Shown: piece by piece, positions 33,433 to 41,517 of the stretch
Layout of the letters: the number at the start of each line of letters is the position of its first letter
Position numbering within the stretch: the stretch's first letter is position 1
Assembly: GCF_042653925.1 (NCBI RefSeq)
Contig: NZ_JBHSFQ010000033.1
Location: 9,194-73,193, forward strand
Source: Nocardiopsis_B mangrovi
GTDB lineage: Bacteria; Actinomycetota; Actinomycetes; Streptosporangiales; Streptosporangiaceae
Direction of reading: 5' to 3'
Length of the DNA: 64,000 nt
Program-made: the position numbers and the translations under genes
Notes under the pieces: model-generated
The model's input: the letters and a program-made list of their open reading frames with translations, nothing else
What the model was told of the DNA's origin: nothing
Databases searched by the model: none

Positions 33433-35148
33433 TCAGCCCGGGATCATCCACGTGAACAGGTGCGCTTGGGCGAGCGTGAGAAGGCCGACGACCGCGGTCA
33501 GCGCCACCGACCACCAGAACGTCTCGCGCAGCAGTGCCGACTCCCGGCCGGTCTGGCCGATCGCGGTCGCGCCGACCGACAGGTTCTGCGGCGAGATCAT
33601 CTTGCCCATCACACCGCCCGAGGTGTTCGCGGCGCCGGCCAGCACCGGGTCCACGCCGAGCTGCTGGGCGGAGACCACTTGCATGGGGCCGAACAGGCTG
33701 TTGGAGGAGGCGTCCGATCCGGTGAGGAAGACGCCCAGCCAGCCGACGAACGCGGCGAAGAAGGGGAACAGGAACCCCGTCTGCGCCAGTGCCAGCCCCA
33801 GCGTCGAGGTGGCGCCGGCGTAGTTCATCACGTGCGCGATCGCCAGGATCATCATGATCGTGGCCAGGGCCCAGCGCATCTGGACGAAGGTCTGCCAGTA
33901 GACCCGCACCAGCACGGCCGGCGTCGCGCGCATCCACAGGCCGGCGATGACGGCGGCGAGGAGGGCCACCGAGCCCGCGGAGTACAGCAGGTCGATGGTG
34001 AGCACCGCCGGGTAGGGCGCGTCGGGCGAGGTGATCGGCGCCACCCGCACGACGCGTTCGTGCAGCCCGGGCCACGGGATCTCCAAGGTGGCGCTCTGGA
34101 GCCACACGGTCACGTTCGCCCACGCCGGCAGGGCGGGGAACAGGCTGCCGATCCGCGACACGAGGATGACGGCGACGAGGATCAGGTACGGGGTCCAGGC
34201 GCGGATGCCGGTGTGCGCGGGGGCCGTTGCGGGAGCGGTGGCGGTGGCGGCGCCCGTCTGGGGGGCCGTGCCGCTCTGCTCGCTCTCCTCACCCTCGAAC
34301 CGCCACACCGACGGCGGCCGCCACACCCGCATCAGCAGCCACAGCGCACCCATGGCGGTGAGCGCGGCCACCACGTCGACCAGGCTGGGGCTGATGTAGT
34401 TGGCGACCACGAACTGCATGGCCGCGAAGCTCGCCCCGGTGACCAGCACCGCCGGCCACACCTCCCAGGCCCGCCGCCACCCGGCCAGGACCACCACCAT
34501 GAACGCGGGGACGATGAGCGACAGCAGCGGCACCTGGCGCCCGGTCATCGCGGAGAACAGCTCGGTGGCGGTCTCCGGATCCATGTCCATGAGCGGCCCG
34601 GCCACGGTGCCCAGCACGATGAGCGGGTTGCCGAGCCCGCCGAACGCCACCGGCGCGGTGTTGGCCAGCAGCGCCAGAACGACCGCTTTGACCGGCTGGA
34701 AGCCGAGCGCCGCCATCATCGCCGCCGTGATGGCGATGGGAGAACCCCCGCCCGCCACCCCTTCGAGGAGCGCCCCGAAGCCGAACGCGATCAGCAGCGC
34801 CTGGATCCGGCGGTCCGGGCTGAAGCCGGCCAGCGCCGCACGGATGCTCTCGAACCGGCCGGTCGCCACCGTGACGTTGTGGAAGTACACGGCGTTGAAC
34901 GCGATCCAGGCGATGGGCCATAGACCGAAGACCAGGCCGAGCACGGTCGAGGACGCCAGCAGGTCCACCGGCATCCGGTAGACGGCCAGCGCCACCACCA
35001 GCGCGGCGCCCAGCCCGAGCCCGGCCGACAGGTGCGCCGAGCGCCGGGCGACCCCGAGTGCGACGAGCAGTACCGCGATGGGCAGCGCGGCCAGCAGCGC
35101 GGATCCCCACAGGCCACCGATCGGTTCGTAGTTCTGCACCCAGCCCAT
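33433..35148 (-). CDS. lctP: L-lactate permease (LctP/LldP family)
   Basis: Membrane protein of 571 residues with about 13 hydrophobic segments and an acidic cytoplasmic loop near residue 290, typical of the LctP family that imports L-lactate or glycolate with protons. Recognisable: LIAFGFGALLEGVAGGGSPI, GGLGNPLIVLGTVAG, FFAAFVGWLGVFLTGSDAS and NTSGGVMGKMISPQNL, the family signatures. ATG at 35148 follows GCGGAGCG. It is a single-gene unit here, with no lactate dehydrogenase or lutABC nearby. A LacI-type box at 35229 lies 80 bp upstream and probably controls it. Confidence 0.9.
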   Translation of the reverse strand: MGWVQNYEPIGGLWGSALLAALPIAVLLVALGVARRSAHLSAGLGLGAALVVALAVYRMPVDLLASSTVLGLVFGLWPIAWIAFNAVYFHNVTVATGRFESIRAALAGFSPDRRIQALLIAFGFGALLEGVAGGGSPIAITAAMMAALGFQPVKAVVLALLANTAPVAFGGLGNPLIVLGTVAGPLMDMDPETATELFSAMTGRQVPLLSLIVPAFMVVVLAGWRRAWEVWPAVLVTGASFAAMQFVVANYISPSLVDVVAALTAMGALWLLMRVWRPPSVWRFEGEESEQSGTAPQTGAATATAPATAPAHTGIRAWTPYLILVAVILVSRIGSLFPALPAWANVTVWLQSATLEIPWPGLHERVVRVAPITSPDAPYPAVLTIDLLYSAGSVALLAAVIAGLWMRATPAVLVRVYWQTFVQMRWALATIMMILAIAHVMNYAGATSTLGLALAQTGFLFPFFAAFVGWLGVFLTGSDASSNSLFGPMQVVSAQQLGVDPVLAGAANTSGGVMGKMISPQNLSVGATAIGQTGRESALLRETFWWSVALTAVVGLLTLAQAHLFTWMIPG

Positions 35149-35486
35149 GCGGCTCGCTCCGCTCTGTGCGTGGTCGGCTTGGGGAGTCGGTCGGAGGGAA
35201 CGACGACGGGCCGCGCCCACGAGAATCGGAAAGCGCTTTCAGTTCGGGGTCGACTGTAAGCGCGGCCACAGCGTCACGCAAGGGGTGCGCTGCGCTCCGC
35301 CCGGTGCCGGCGGGCGATCGGACCGCGGACGGCGGGCGCGCCATCCGCACCGCGGCCCTGGTGCGTGCCGGACTCCCCGCCGTCCGGACACCGGGTCCCC
35401 GTACACGGGGACCCGGGCCATGGCCGCGACGGGCGCTCGCCGTTAAGGTGTGCACCCCGAAAGGCCGCCGATCGCACGGAGGTGCC
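35149..35486. promoter_or_regulatory. divergent promoter region with LacI-type box (35229-35240)
   Basis: Between lactate permease and the VOC gene. It contains the perfect 12-bp palindrome gaaagcgctttc at 35229-35240, a classic LacI-family operator core, about 80 bp upstream of the permease start. No gene is supported; the remainder is GC-rich. No LacI gene is adjacent, so a distantly encoded repressor would act in trans. Confidence 0.6.
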
Positions 35487-35873
35487 ATGCCCCTGAAGCT
35501 GAGGTTGCTCGCGGTCACGCTCGACTGCCCTGATCCGGCGGCTCTGGCGTCGTTCTACCAGCAGGCCACCGGGTTCGAGCTCTACCCGGAATCGGACGAC
35601 CACTTCGTCGGACTCGTCCGCGGGGACGGGCTCATCATCGGCTTCCAACGGGTCGACGGCTACCGTGCTCCCAGCTGGCCGGACCAGACGGTCCCCCAGC
35701 AGTCCCACCTCGACTTCGCCGTGGCGGACGTGGACGCGGCCGAGGCCCGGCTGCTGGAACTGGGCGCGGGCAAGCCGGACCACCAGCCGGGCGGCGACGG
35801 GTGGCGGGTCTTCACCGATCCGGCCGGCCACCCCTTCTGCGTGTCGCGGGACCGGGAGGGCGATCCGGCCTGA
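35487..35873 (+). CDS. VOC (glyoxalase/bleomycin-resistance-like) protein
   Basis: Protein of 128 residues with one full vicinal-oxygen-chelate domain. Starts LLAVTLDCPDPAALASFYQQ, the typical first beta-alpha-beta unit; ends RVFTDPAGHPFCVSRD, the second-half metal-ligand strand. Actinobacterial relatives of this short type are common and mostly of unknown function. ATG at 35487 follows CACGGAGG. A broken VOC-like fragment lies just downstream on the opposite strand, so the site has held more than one VOC gene. Confidence 0.88.
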   Translation: MPLKLRLLAVTLDCPDPAALASFYQQATGFELYPESDDHFVGLVRGDGLIIGFQRVDGYRAPSWPDQTVPQQSHLDFAVADVDAAEARLLELGAGKPDHQPGGDGWRVFTDPAGHPFCVSRDREGDPA

Positions 35874-35889
35874 CGGCCCCCGGCGTCAT

Positions 35890-36012
35890 CCGCCGGGGTG
35901 GCGCGGGCGCGCCGGAACGCACCGGGTGCGTTCCCGTTCCCCGCGGTCGCCGGTGGGCTCGCGGAACCGCGATTCGTTGCCGAACGGGTCGATGGCCGCC
36001 ATCGTCGGCCCG
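35890..36012 (-). pseudogene. C-terminal remnant of a second VOC protein
   Basis: The minus strand encodes TMAAIDPFGNESRFREPT, matching the end of VOC domains (AxxDPxGNxLRFxEP), followed by about 20 unrelated residues. Nothing VOC-like precedes it: the upstream frame is low-complexity. No start codon. It is the truncated tail of a bleomycin-resistance-like gene. Confidence 0.5.
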
Positions 36013-36278
36013 CCCCCAGCGGGCCGCACAGGCCGGCCCGGAGTACGTGCGGAGATCGCGCCCGTCGCGGGAGGGTGCGGCCGGGTTCCGCCGGGATTCC
36101 GAGGCCCGGCCGGCCGCGGCCCCGCCGGACGGCCGCCGCGCGGGTGCCCGCGGGCCGCTTGACCCTGACACCGTGGCAGGCCCTGGACTGGGGGGCGCCA
36201 TCTCCGCCGCCGGCGGTCCCGGAGGCGGCCGGCGCGTTGCGCCGGCTCCGGTGCGCCGGCCGATCGAAGGGTTCGCGC
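36013..36278. other. intergenic region before the BtrH-like gene
   Basis: Together with 35874-36012 this makes 405 bp between VOC and the next gene. Apart from the VOC remnant I see no gene; sequence is GC-rich with open frames but no motifs. GAAGGG at 36266 precedes the ATG at 36279. Confidence 0.35.
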
Positions 36279-37217
36279 ATGCTCGCCTACACCGGTTCCG
36301 GCCCCTACTGCTACACCCACTCCCTGCGGATGGTGATCGGCCCCGACGCCCCTTCGCCGGCCGTCATCGAGACGCTGACCGGCTCGCCGTTCGGCGCCCA
36401 GCTGGTCGCGGGCGTGCTGCCGTTCTTCGACCCCTACGGCTGGGATCCCGAGATCGGCCTGGACACCGCCATCGACCTGCTCGGCTGGACCTGCGAACAC
36501 AGCGCCGGCGGGACGGCGGACGCGGCGCTGGCCCGGTTGCGTGCGGCGTGCGCCCGCGGCCCCGTCCTGGTCGGCCCGGTGGACATGGGGCTGCTGCTCT
36601 ACCGGCCCGGCACCCCGGCCCCCGGCGAAGGGGACCACTATGCCGTGGTCCTCGCCTTCGACGGCGCGACCGTGCTGCTGCACGATCCGCACGGCCACCC
36701 CTACGCCACGCTGCCGGCCGGGGCGTTCGCCGACGCCTGGCGGGCGGATTCGGTCGATTACACCGACGCGCCCTTCGTGATGCGCGCCGCCTTCGCCCGG
36801 ACGCGCGCCGTGGACCCGGCCGCCGCGCTGCGCCGATCGCTGCCGGGCGCCGCCCGGTGGCTGGCCGGGCGCGACGACCGGCCGGCGCCCCGCGCAACGC
36901 TCGGCGGCGCCCCGGCCCTCGAAGCACTGGCCGCGCAGGTCGAGCGCGGACTCGACGCGCGGGTGCGCGACCTGCTGGCGGCGTTCGGCGTCCGCCTCGG
37001 CGCCCGCAGGCTCGGCGACGCGGCCCACTGCCTGTCCCTCCTGGGCCTGGAGCGCTCCGCGGCCGAGGCGGCCGAGCAGTCGCGTGCCTTGGGCGCCCTC
37101 CAGCACCCCCTGGTCACCGGGGATGACGAGGCACTGGCATCGGGCCTGCGCCGGGCCGCGCCCGGCTACGGCCGGCTCCGCCGGGCCCTCGAAGCCGAGC
37201 TGGAGCTACCCGCCTGA
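36279..37217 (+). CDS. BtrH-N-like / papain-fold protein
   Basis: Protein of 312 residues. The N-terminus MLAYTGSGPYCYTHSLRMVI has a Cys at residue 11 in a Gly-x-Y-C-x-x-x-S context like the active Cys of BtrH-N and C39-type proteins. A His follows about 120 residues later in GEGDHYAVVLAFDGATVLLHDPHGHP, the right spacing for a papain-like Cys-His pair. The C-terminal 150 residues are helical. BtrH transfers an acyl group from ACP in butirosin biosynthesis; C39 peptidases cleave peptides. Both remain possible. Start chosen by the motif and GAAGGG. Confidence 0.6.
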   Translation: MLAYTGSGPYCYTHSLRMVIGPDAPSPAVIETLTGSPFGAQLVAGVLPFFDPYGWDPEIGLDTAIDLLGWTCEHSAGGTADAALARLRAACARGPVLVGPVDMGLLLYRPGTPAPGEGDHYAVVLAFDGATVLLHDPHGHPYATLPAGAFADAWRADSVDYTDAPFVMRAAFARTRAVDPAAALRRSLPGAARWLAGRDDRPAPRATLGGAPALEALAAQVERGLDARVRDLLAAFGVRLGARRLGDAAHCLSLLGLERSAAEAAEQSRALGALQHPLVTGDDEALASGLRRAAPGYGRLRRALEAELELPA

Positions 37218-37426
37218 TCCCGCCCATGTCCGGCACGTGTCCGGCTCCTTGGGCCACCACGGCGTCGCCCAGGTCGTAGCGCGGGATCGGCTGGACGCGG
37301 GGTCGTCGTGGCGGGGGCGGGCGCGGGGTCGTCGCTCATCGACCGCGTTCTCACGGTCCGCCATTGTCGCCGCGCCCCGGGGAGTGGAAGCGCCAGGCCG
37401 TGGGCGGAGGCGGCGTGCCCGGATGG

Positions 37427-39580
37427 TCAGCGGGCGGTCTGCGGCACCGGTTCGGGCGCCGGCTCCGGCAGGGCGGGGCCGCCGGTTCGGGGGACGCGCC
37501 CGGCGCGGATGCCGTTGGCGATGACCAGGACTTCGGCGAGTTCGTGGATGAGGATCACGGCGGCCAGGCCGAGTACGCCCAGGGCCGCGAGCGGGATGAG
37601 CACGAGCAGGATGCCCGCCGACAGGGCCAGGCTCTGGAGCATGATCCGCCGCGCTCGGCGGGCGTGGGCCAGCGCGCGGGGCAGGTTGCGCAGGTCAGCG
37701 CCCATGAGGGCGACGTCGGCGGTCTCGATGGCCACGTCGGTCCCCATGGCGCCCATGGCTATGCCGAGGTCGGCGGTGGCCAGCGCGGGGGCGTCGTTGA
37801 TGCCGTCGCCGACCATGGCCACGGGGCCGCCCGCGCCGAGCTTCGTGACGATGGCGGCCTTGTCCTCCGGGCGGAGTCCGGCGTGCACCTCGGCGATGCC
37901 CGCCGTCAGGGCCAGGCCGTGTGCGGTGCGGGCGTTGTCGCCGGTGAGCATGGCCGTGCGCACGCCCTGGCGGTGCAGGTGCGCGATGGTCTCGGCGGCC
38001 TCGGGCCGGAGTTCGTCGCGGATCGCGATCGCACCGGCGAGCCGTCCGCCGGCTTCGACCAGGACGGTCGTCGCGCCCTGGCCCTGGAGGTCCGCCACTG
38101 CGGCGGCGAGCGGGCCGGGATCGATGTAGCCGGGGCGCCCCAGGCGCAGGACGGTCCCGTCCACGCTGCCGGTGAGCCCGCTGCCGGGAACGGCTTCCAC
38201 CCCGGTGGCGGCCGGCACCGGGGGGTGGGCGGCGAGGATGGCGGCGGCCAGGGGGTGTTCGCTCCGGGCCTCCAGCGCGGCGGCGCGGGCCAGGACCTCG
38301 TCACGGGTCCACCCGGCGGCGGGGGCGACCGCGATCACGGCGGGCTCGTTGCGGGTGAGCGTGCCCGTCTTGTCGAGGGCGATGGTGCGGATCGTGCCGA
38401 ACGCCTCCAGCGCCGCGCCGCCCTTGATGAGCACGCCGGAGCGGCTGGCCGCCCCGATGGCGGCCACAACGGTGACGGGGACGGAGATGGCGAAGGCACA
38501 GGGCGAGGCGGCGACCAGGACGACGAGGGCGCGCTCGATCCACACCCCGGGCTCACCCAAGACGCTGCCCAGGAGGGCGATCGCCGCGGCGGCGATGAGG
38601 ACGCCCGGGACCAGGGGTCGGGCGATGCGAGCGGCCAAGCGCTGCCCAGCGCCCTTGCGCTCCTGCGCCTCTTCCACGATGTGGACCACGCGGGCGAGGG
38701 AGTTGTCGGCCACGCGGGCGGTCACCTCGACGTCCAGGACACCGCCGCCGTTGACCGTTCCCGCGTACACCGCGTCGCCTACGGCCGCCTCGACGGGAAC
38801 CGATTCACCGGTGACCGCTGAGGTGTCCACCGCGGAGCGGCCCGAGCGCACGACGCCGTCGGTGGCGATCCGTTCGCCGGGCCGGACCACCAGCACGTCA
38901 CCGGGCGAGAGTTCGGCCGGATCGACGACGGTCTCGCGGCCGTCGCGCACGACCGTCGCGCGGGCGGGGACCAGGGCCAGCAGGGAGCGCAGCCCGTGCC
39001 GGGTGCGGGCGACGGCGAAGTCCTCCAGCGCTTCGGCCAGGGAGAACAGGAAGGCGAGCATCGCGGCTTCGCCGACCTCGCCGAGCAGGACGGCGCCGGC
39101 CATGGCGACCGTCATGAGCGTTCCCACGCCGAGTCCGCCGCGTGCCAGGGCGCGCAGGGTGCCGGGGACGAACGTCCACCCGCCCGCCGCGATCGCGCCC
39201 GCGAACAGGACGTCGGCGACGGGGCCGGCGGCCAGGCCCGAGGCGAGCAGTCCGGCCAGCCACAGCAGCCCGGCCGCGCCTGCCCAGCGCGCCGCCGGTG
39301 AGCGCCACAACGGCCGCGGCGCCTGGGACGCGTCGGCGTCGGGAGCGGAGTCCGCACAGGTGGGGTCGTCGCAACCGGGCCTCCCGGGGGCCTGGGGCGC
39401 CTCGGGGGTCGGGACGGAGTCCGCCCAGGTGGGGTCGCCGCGACCGGCCGGATCCGCAGCAGGGGCCGCGACCGTGGGAGGGGGGGCGCAGCACTCGCAG
39501 GCGGGGGTGGCGGGAGCGGGCCGGGTCCGTAGGGGGATCGCCTTTCTGGGCGGGTCGTCCCCGCAGCACATGTCCGACAC
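37427..39580 (-). CDS. P1B-type heavy-metal translocating ATPase
   Basis: Metal pump of 717 residues. Motifs: TGESVPVE, DKTGTLT (Asp phosphorylated, near residue 402), SEHPLA (metal-ATPase HP locus), GDGINDAP. The ion-binding motif in the sixth helix is SPC (AASPCAFAISVPV), not CPC, as in P1B-4 pumps for Co/Fe-like ions. The N-terminus is Cys-rich (MCCGDD, CECCAPPP, CDDPTC) and may bind metal. GTG at 39580 follows AAGGGGAG, just 2 nt after the ArsR stop; ATG 39571 is an alternative. Co-transcribed with a CadC-like sensor, so substrate may be Cd/Zn/Co. Confidence 0.85.
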   Translation of the reverse strand: MSDMCCGDDPPRKAIPLRTRPAPATPACECCAPPPTVAAPAADPAGRGDPTWADSVPTPEAPQAPGRPGCDDPTCADSAPDADASQAPRPLWRSPAARWAGAAGLLWLAGLLASGLAAGPVADVLFAGAIAAGGWTFVPGTLRALARGGLGVGTLMTVAMAGAVLLGEVGEAAMLAFLFSLAEALEDFAVARTRHGLRSLLALVPARATVVRDGRETVVDPAELSPGDVLVVRPGERIATDGVVRSGRSAVDTSAVTGESVPVEAAVGDAVYAGTVNGGGVLDVEVTARVADNSLARVVHIVEEAQERKGAGQRLAARIARPLVPGVLIAAAAIALLGSVLGEPGVWIERALVVLVAASPCAFAISVPVTVVAAIGAASRSGVLIKGGAALEAFGTIRTIALDKTGTLTRNEPAVIAVAPAAGWTRDEVLARAAALEARSEHPLAAAILAAHPPVPAATGVEAVPGSGLTGSVDGTVLRLGRPGYIDPGPLAAAVADLQGQGATTVLVEAGGRLAGAIAIRDELRPEAAETIAHLHRQGVRTAMLTGDNARTAHGLALTAGIAEVHAGLRPEDKAAIVTKLGAGGPVAMVGDGINDAPALATADLGIAMGAMGTDVAIETADVALMGADLRNLPRALAHARRARRIMLQSLALSAGILLVLIPLAALGVLGLAAVILIHELAEVLVIANGIRAGRVPRTGGPALPEPAPEPVPQTAR

Positions 39581-39582
39581 CG

Positions 39583-39942
39583 CTACTCCCCTTGAACCGC
39601 GGTCGGCGCGATCAGGGTGGCCAGCAGGGTCGTCCCGGTGTCGGTGAGCCGGTACATCACGAGCTTGCCGTCGCGCCGCGAGGCGGCGAGCCCGGCGATC
39701 CGCAACTGCCGCACGTGGTGGGACACCAGGTTCTTCGACGCACCGCACACCCACGCCAGATCGCACACGCACAGCTCGTCGCCGGCCTGTAGCGCGCTGG
39801 CGATCCGCAGCCGGGTGGGGTCGGCGAGCGCCTTCGCGCGCTCGGCCGCGGTCCGCGCCCGCTCCTCCGCGACCACCCGCAGACGCACGTCCTCCGCGTG
39901 GGGCAGATCCAGACACAACAACTCGCACTCATCGGAAGCCAT
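39583..39942 (-). CDS. ArsR/SmtB-family metal sensor, CadC-like
   Basis: Repressor of 119 residues. HTH around residues 55-80 (ELCVCDLAWVCGASKNLVSHHVRQL). Cysteines at 58 and 60 in ELCVC plus Cys6 and Cys10 near the N-terminus (CELLC) reproduce the four-Cys alpha3N metal site of CadC (C7, C11, C58, C60), which senses Cd, Pb and Zn. It is the first gene of a bicistronic unit with the P1B ATPase and should repress it until metal binds. Confidence 0.88.
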   Translation of the reverse strand: MASDECELLCLDLPHAEDVRLRVVAEERARTAAERAKALADPTRLRIASALQAGDELCVCDLAWVCGASKNLVSHHVRQLRIAGLAASRRDGKLVMYRLTDTGTTLLATLIAPTAVQGE

Positions 39943-40272
39943 ACCAACAAACTAACGAACGTTGATGTGTTCGAGCAAGGGTCCCGTCAGGGGACATCAG
40001 CCGGGTCACCGGCAGGAGGCGTCACCGTTTCCCCGCTCCACGGCATGGCCGCCGCCCACCTCCTCACCCACGCGGACGGTCACGGGAGCACGCCTGGCGG
40101 TGGGGCCGGATATGACGGCCGGTCCTCCGACGGCGGGTGGGGCGGTGACGGGGGCGATGGGCGGAGACGGCGCCGGATGACCTCATCGCGCCAGTCCTCA
40201 ACCGGCCAGCGGGCGGCGCCGACCAGCACCGCGTGCTTAGGCTCGGCGCATCCCACGGAGAGGACGACCCCC
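39943..40272. promoter_or_regulatory. metal-sensor promoter region and upstream of secreted protein
   Basis: Inverted repeat cgaac (39956-39960) / gttcg (39969-39973) close to the ArsR-type start resembles the half-sites of SmtB/ArsR operators and is a candidate autoregulatory operator. The rest, to the GGAGAGGAC site before 40273, has no supported gene. Confidence 0.45.
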
Positions 40273-40548
40273 ATGAACCGGATCCCCCGACGCGCCACCG
40301 CGGCCTTGGCCACGGCCCTGACCACCGCCGGTCTGCTCTTCGCGACCGCGGCACCCGCGCAGGCGTCGCCCCAGCAGTGCCGGGACTACCTGGTCTCTCA
40401 GGGCTACGTCGTCGGTGTGCAGTCACAGAGGGCCTGCAACATGCTGGCCGGGCAGAACCCGAACCGGGACCGGTGCCGGTCGATCCTCATCGGGCTGGGT
40501 GTGTACGAGAGCCACGCAAGGGCGGCGTGCAGCATTTCCCGCCCGTGA
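40273..40548 (+). CDS. small secreted four-cysteine protein
   Basis: Protein of 91 residues. Signal peptide of about 31 residues (MNRIPRRATAALATAL..., cleavage after AQA). The mature part of 60 residues has four Cys at even spacing (CRDYLV, CNML, CRSIL, CSIS), likely two disulfides, and matches in style a short family of secreted streptomycete/nocardiopsid proteins of unknown function (SPQQCRDYLVSQGYVVG start). Strong GGAGAGGAC ribosome-binding site. Terminator at 40564. Confidence 0.78.
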   Translation: MNRIPRRATAALATALTTAGLLFATAAPAQASPQQCRDYLVSQGYVVGVQSQRACNMLAGQNPNRDRCRSILIGLGVYESHARAACSISRP

Positions 40549-40563
40549 CGACCGGCGATGGGA

Positions 40564-40588
40564 GTCCGGCACCGACAGGGTGCCGGAC
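40564..40588. terminator. bidirectional terminator
   Basis: Perfect 10-bp stem (gtccggcacc / ggtgccggac) with a 5-nt loop, 16 bp after the secreted-protein stop and 10 bp beyond the stop of the acidic small ORF on the other strand. Confidence 0.8.
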
Positions 40589-40597
40589 CTTGTGCCG

Positions 40598-40744
40598 TCA
40601 GTCGTCCTTGTCGTCCTTGTCGTCTTGGGCGTCGTCCGTCTCGGGTGCGGGTTCCGACTGCCCGGTGTCCTCGGGGTCGCCGGGTACGGATCCTCCGACG
40701 GCTGGGCCGCCGCCGCGGGCGGTGGGGGTGAGTGCGGGTGCCAT
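40598..40744 (-). CDS. small acidic protein (48 aa), unrecognised
   Basis: ATG at 40744 preceded by AGAGGA at 5-nt spacing opens a 48-codon ORF that ends in the acidic tail DDAQDDKDDKDD. The N-terminus is Ala/Pro/Gly-rich (MAPALTPTARGGGPAVGG). Good ribosome-binding site, clean stop next to a shared terminator and a composition unlike random GC-rich frames argue it is real. It has no Cys, no signal peptide and no GGQ/GGE end, so it is not Pup. Function unknown; a peptide precursor or an acidic chaperone-like peptide are speculative. Confidence 0.55.
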   Translation of the reverse strand: MAPALTPTARGGGPAVGGSVPGDPEDTGQSEPAPETDDAQDDKDDKDD

Positions 40745-40939
40745 GGGTCCTCTATGAATCCGCGGCCGGGCGGTGCCTAGAGGTTCGCCGTGGCCTCATC
40801 GCGCCAGTGTTCGACGAAGTGCGAGCGGGCGGGGCGCGGTCCACGGTGGAGCGACTTCCCCGGCACACGACCGTGGTGCTCCGGCACCGATCGCCGACCC
40901 GCGCCCGAGGGGCGCACGGTGTTGGGTAATGTTCCCCTC
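40745..40939. other. intergenic region
   Basis: No gene. Contains the promoter of the acidic small ORF on the minus strand and that of the membrane protein on the plus strand. Confidence 0.3.
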
Positions 40940-41362
40940 GTGAGCCACGCGAGGACCGTCCGCGATGCGCGCAACCCCCTGCGGGTGCTGCTGCTGTCGC
41001 TGATGGTGCTCGCCTACCTCGCCTGCTCCGTCTGCCACGCCACGATCGCCTCCGCCGACGGAGCCGGCTCCGGCGCACCGGAGGCCGCCACGACGGTGCC
41101 CGTGGACGCGGCGGCCCCGGACAACGGACCATCCGCTGCCGGCGACGGCGAGCGGCCGGTCTGTGAGAGCGCGTCCGCCTGTCACGTGGACCAGCGCGCG
41201 GCCGACAGCAAGATCCTCGCGCTCCTCGCCCTGGCGGGAACGCTCGCCGTCCTCTTCCAGGCCGCCCCGCCGCGGCCCCGCCTGTGGCACCGTCCGCGCA
41301 CCGGCACCGCTGTGCTCGGCGGGACGCGGCTGCTGACCTCCCTGTGCGTCCGGAGGGTCTAG
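40940..41362 (+). CDS. hypothetical membrane protein with cysteine pairs
   Basis: GTG at 40940 gives 140 residues. One helix near residues 15-33 includes LAYLACSVCHATIA, and a second helix lies near 91-105 (LALLALAGTLAVLFQ). Between them is an external loop with two more Cys (CESASACHVDQ). A CxxC inside the first helix and paired Cys in the loop suit a redox- or metal-handling role. The next genes encode a thiol oxidoreductase and a VKOR relic, so it may have belonged to that pathway. Not recognised as a named family. Confidence 0.55.
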   Translation: MSHARTVRDARNPLRVLLLSLMVLAYLACSVCHATIASADGAGSGAPEAATTVPVDAAAPDNGPSAAGDGERPVCESASACHVDQRAADSKILALLALAGTLAVLFQAAPPRPRLWHRPRTGTAVLGGTRLLTSLCVRRV

Positions 41363-41517
41363 GCCGACCCCCCGGCAGTTCCGCGCGCTGACGCGCGGCT
41401 GCCCCCGGCCGCCCTTTCCGCCGCAACCGCGCCGCACCACGCCCCAGCGCCACCCGCGCCGAACGCGTGCCGCGTCCCCGCCCAGGTTGCGCGCCCCTCC
41501 CACGACCTGGATGTCAC

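Noticed and set aside
39898..40272. Extended N-terminus for the 40273 secreted protein
   Set aside because: The upstream part of the open frame is low complexity. The signal peptide and GGAGAGGAC ribosome-binding site define the ATG at 40273.
40400..40560. tRNA or rRNA genes anywhere in the window
   Set aside because: No cloverleaf or rRNA-like conserved stretches were noticed. A tRNAscan run would be decisive.
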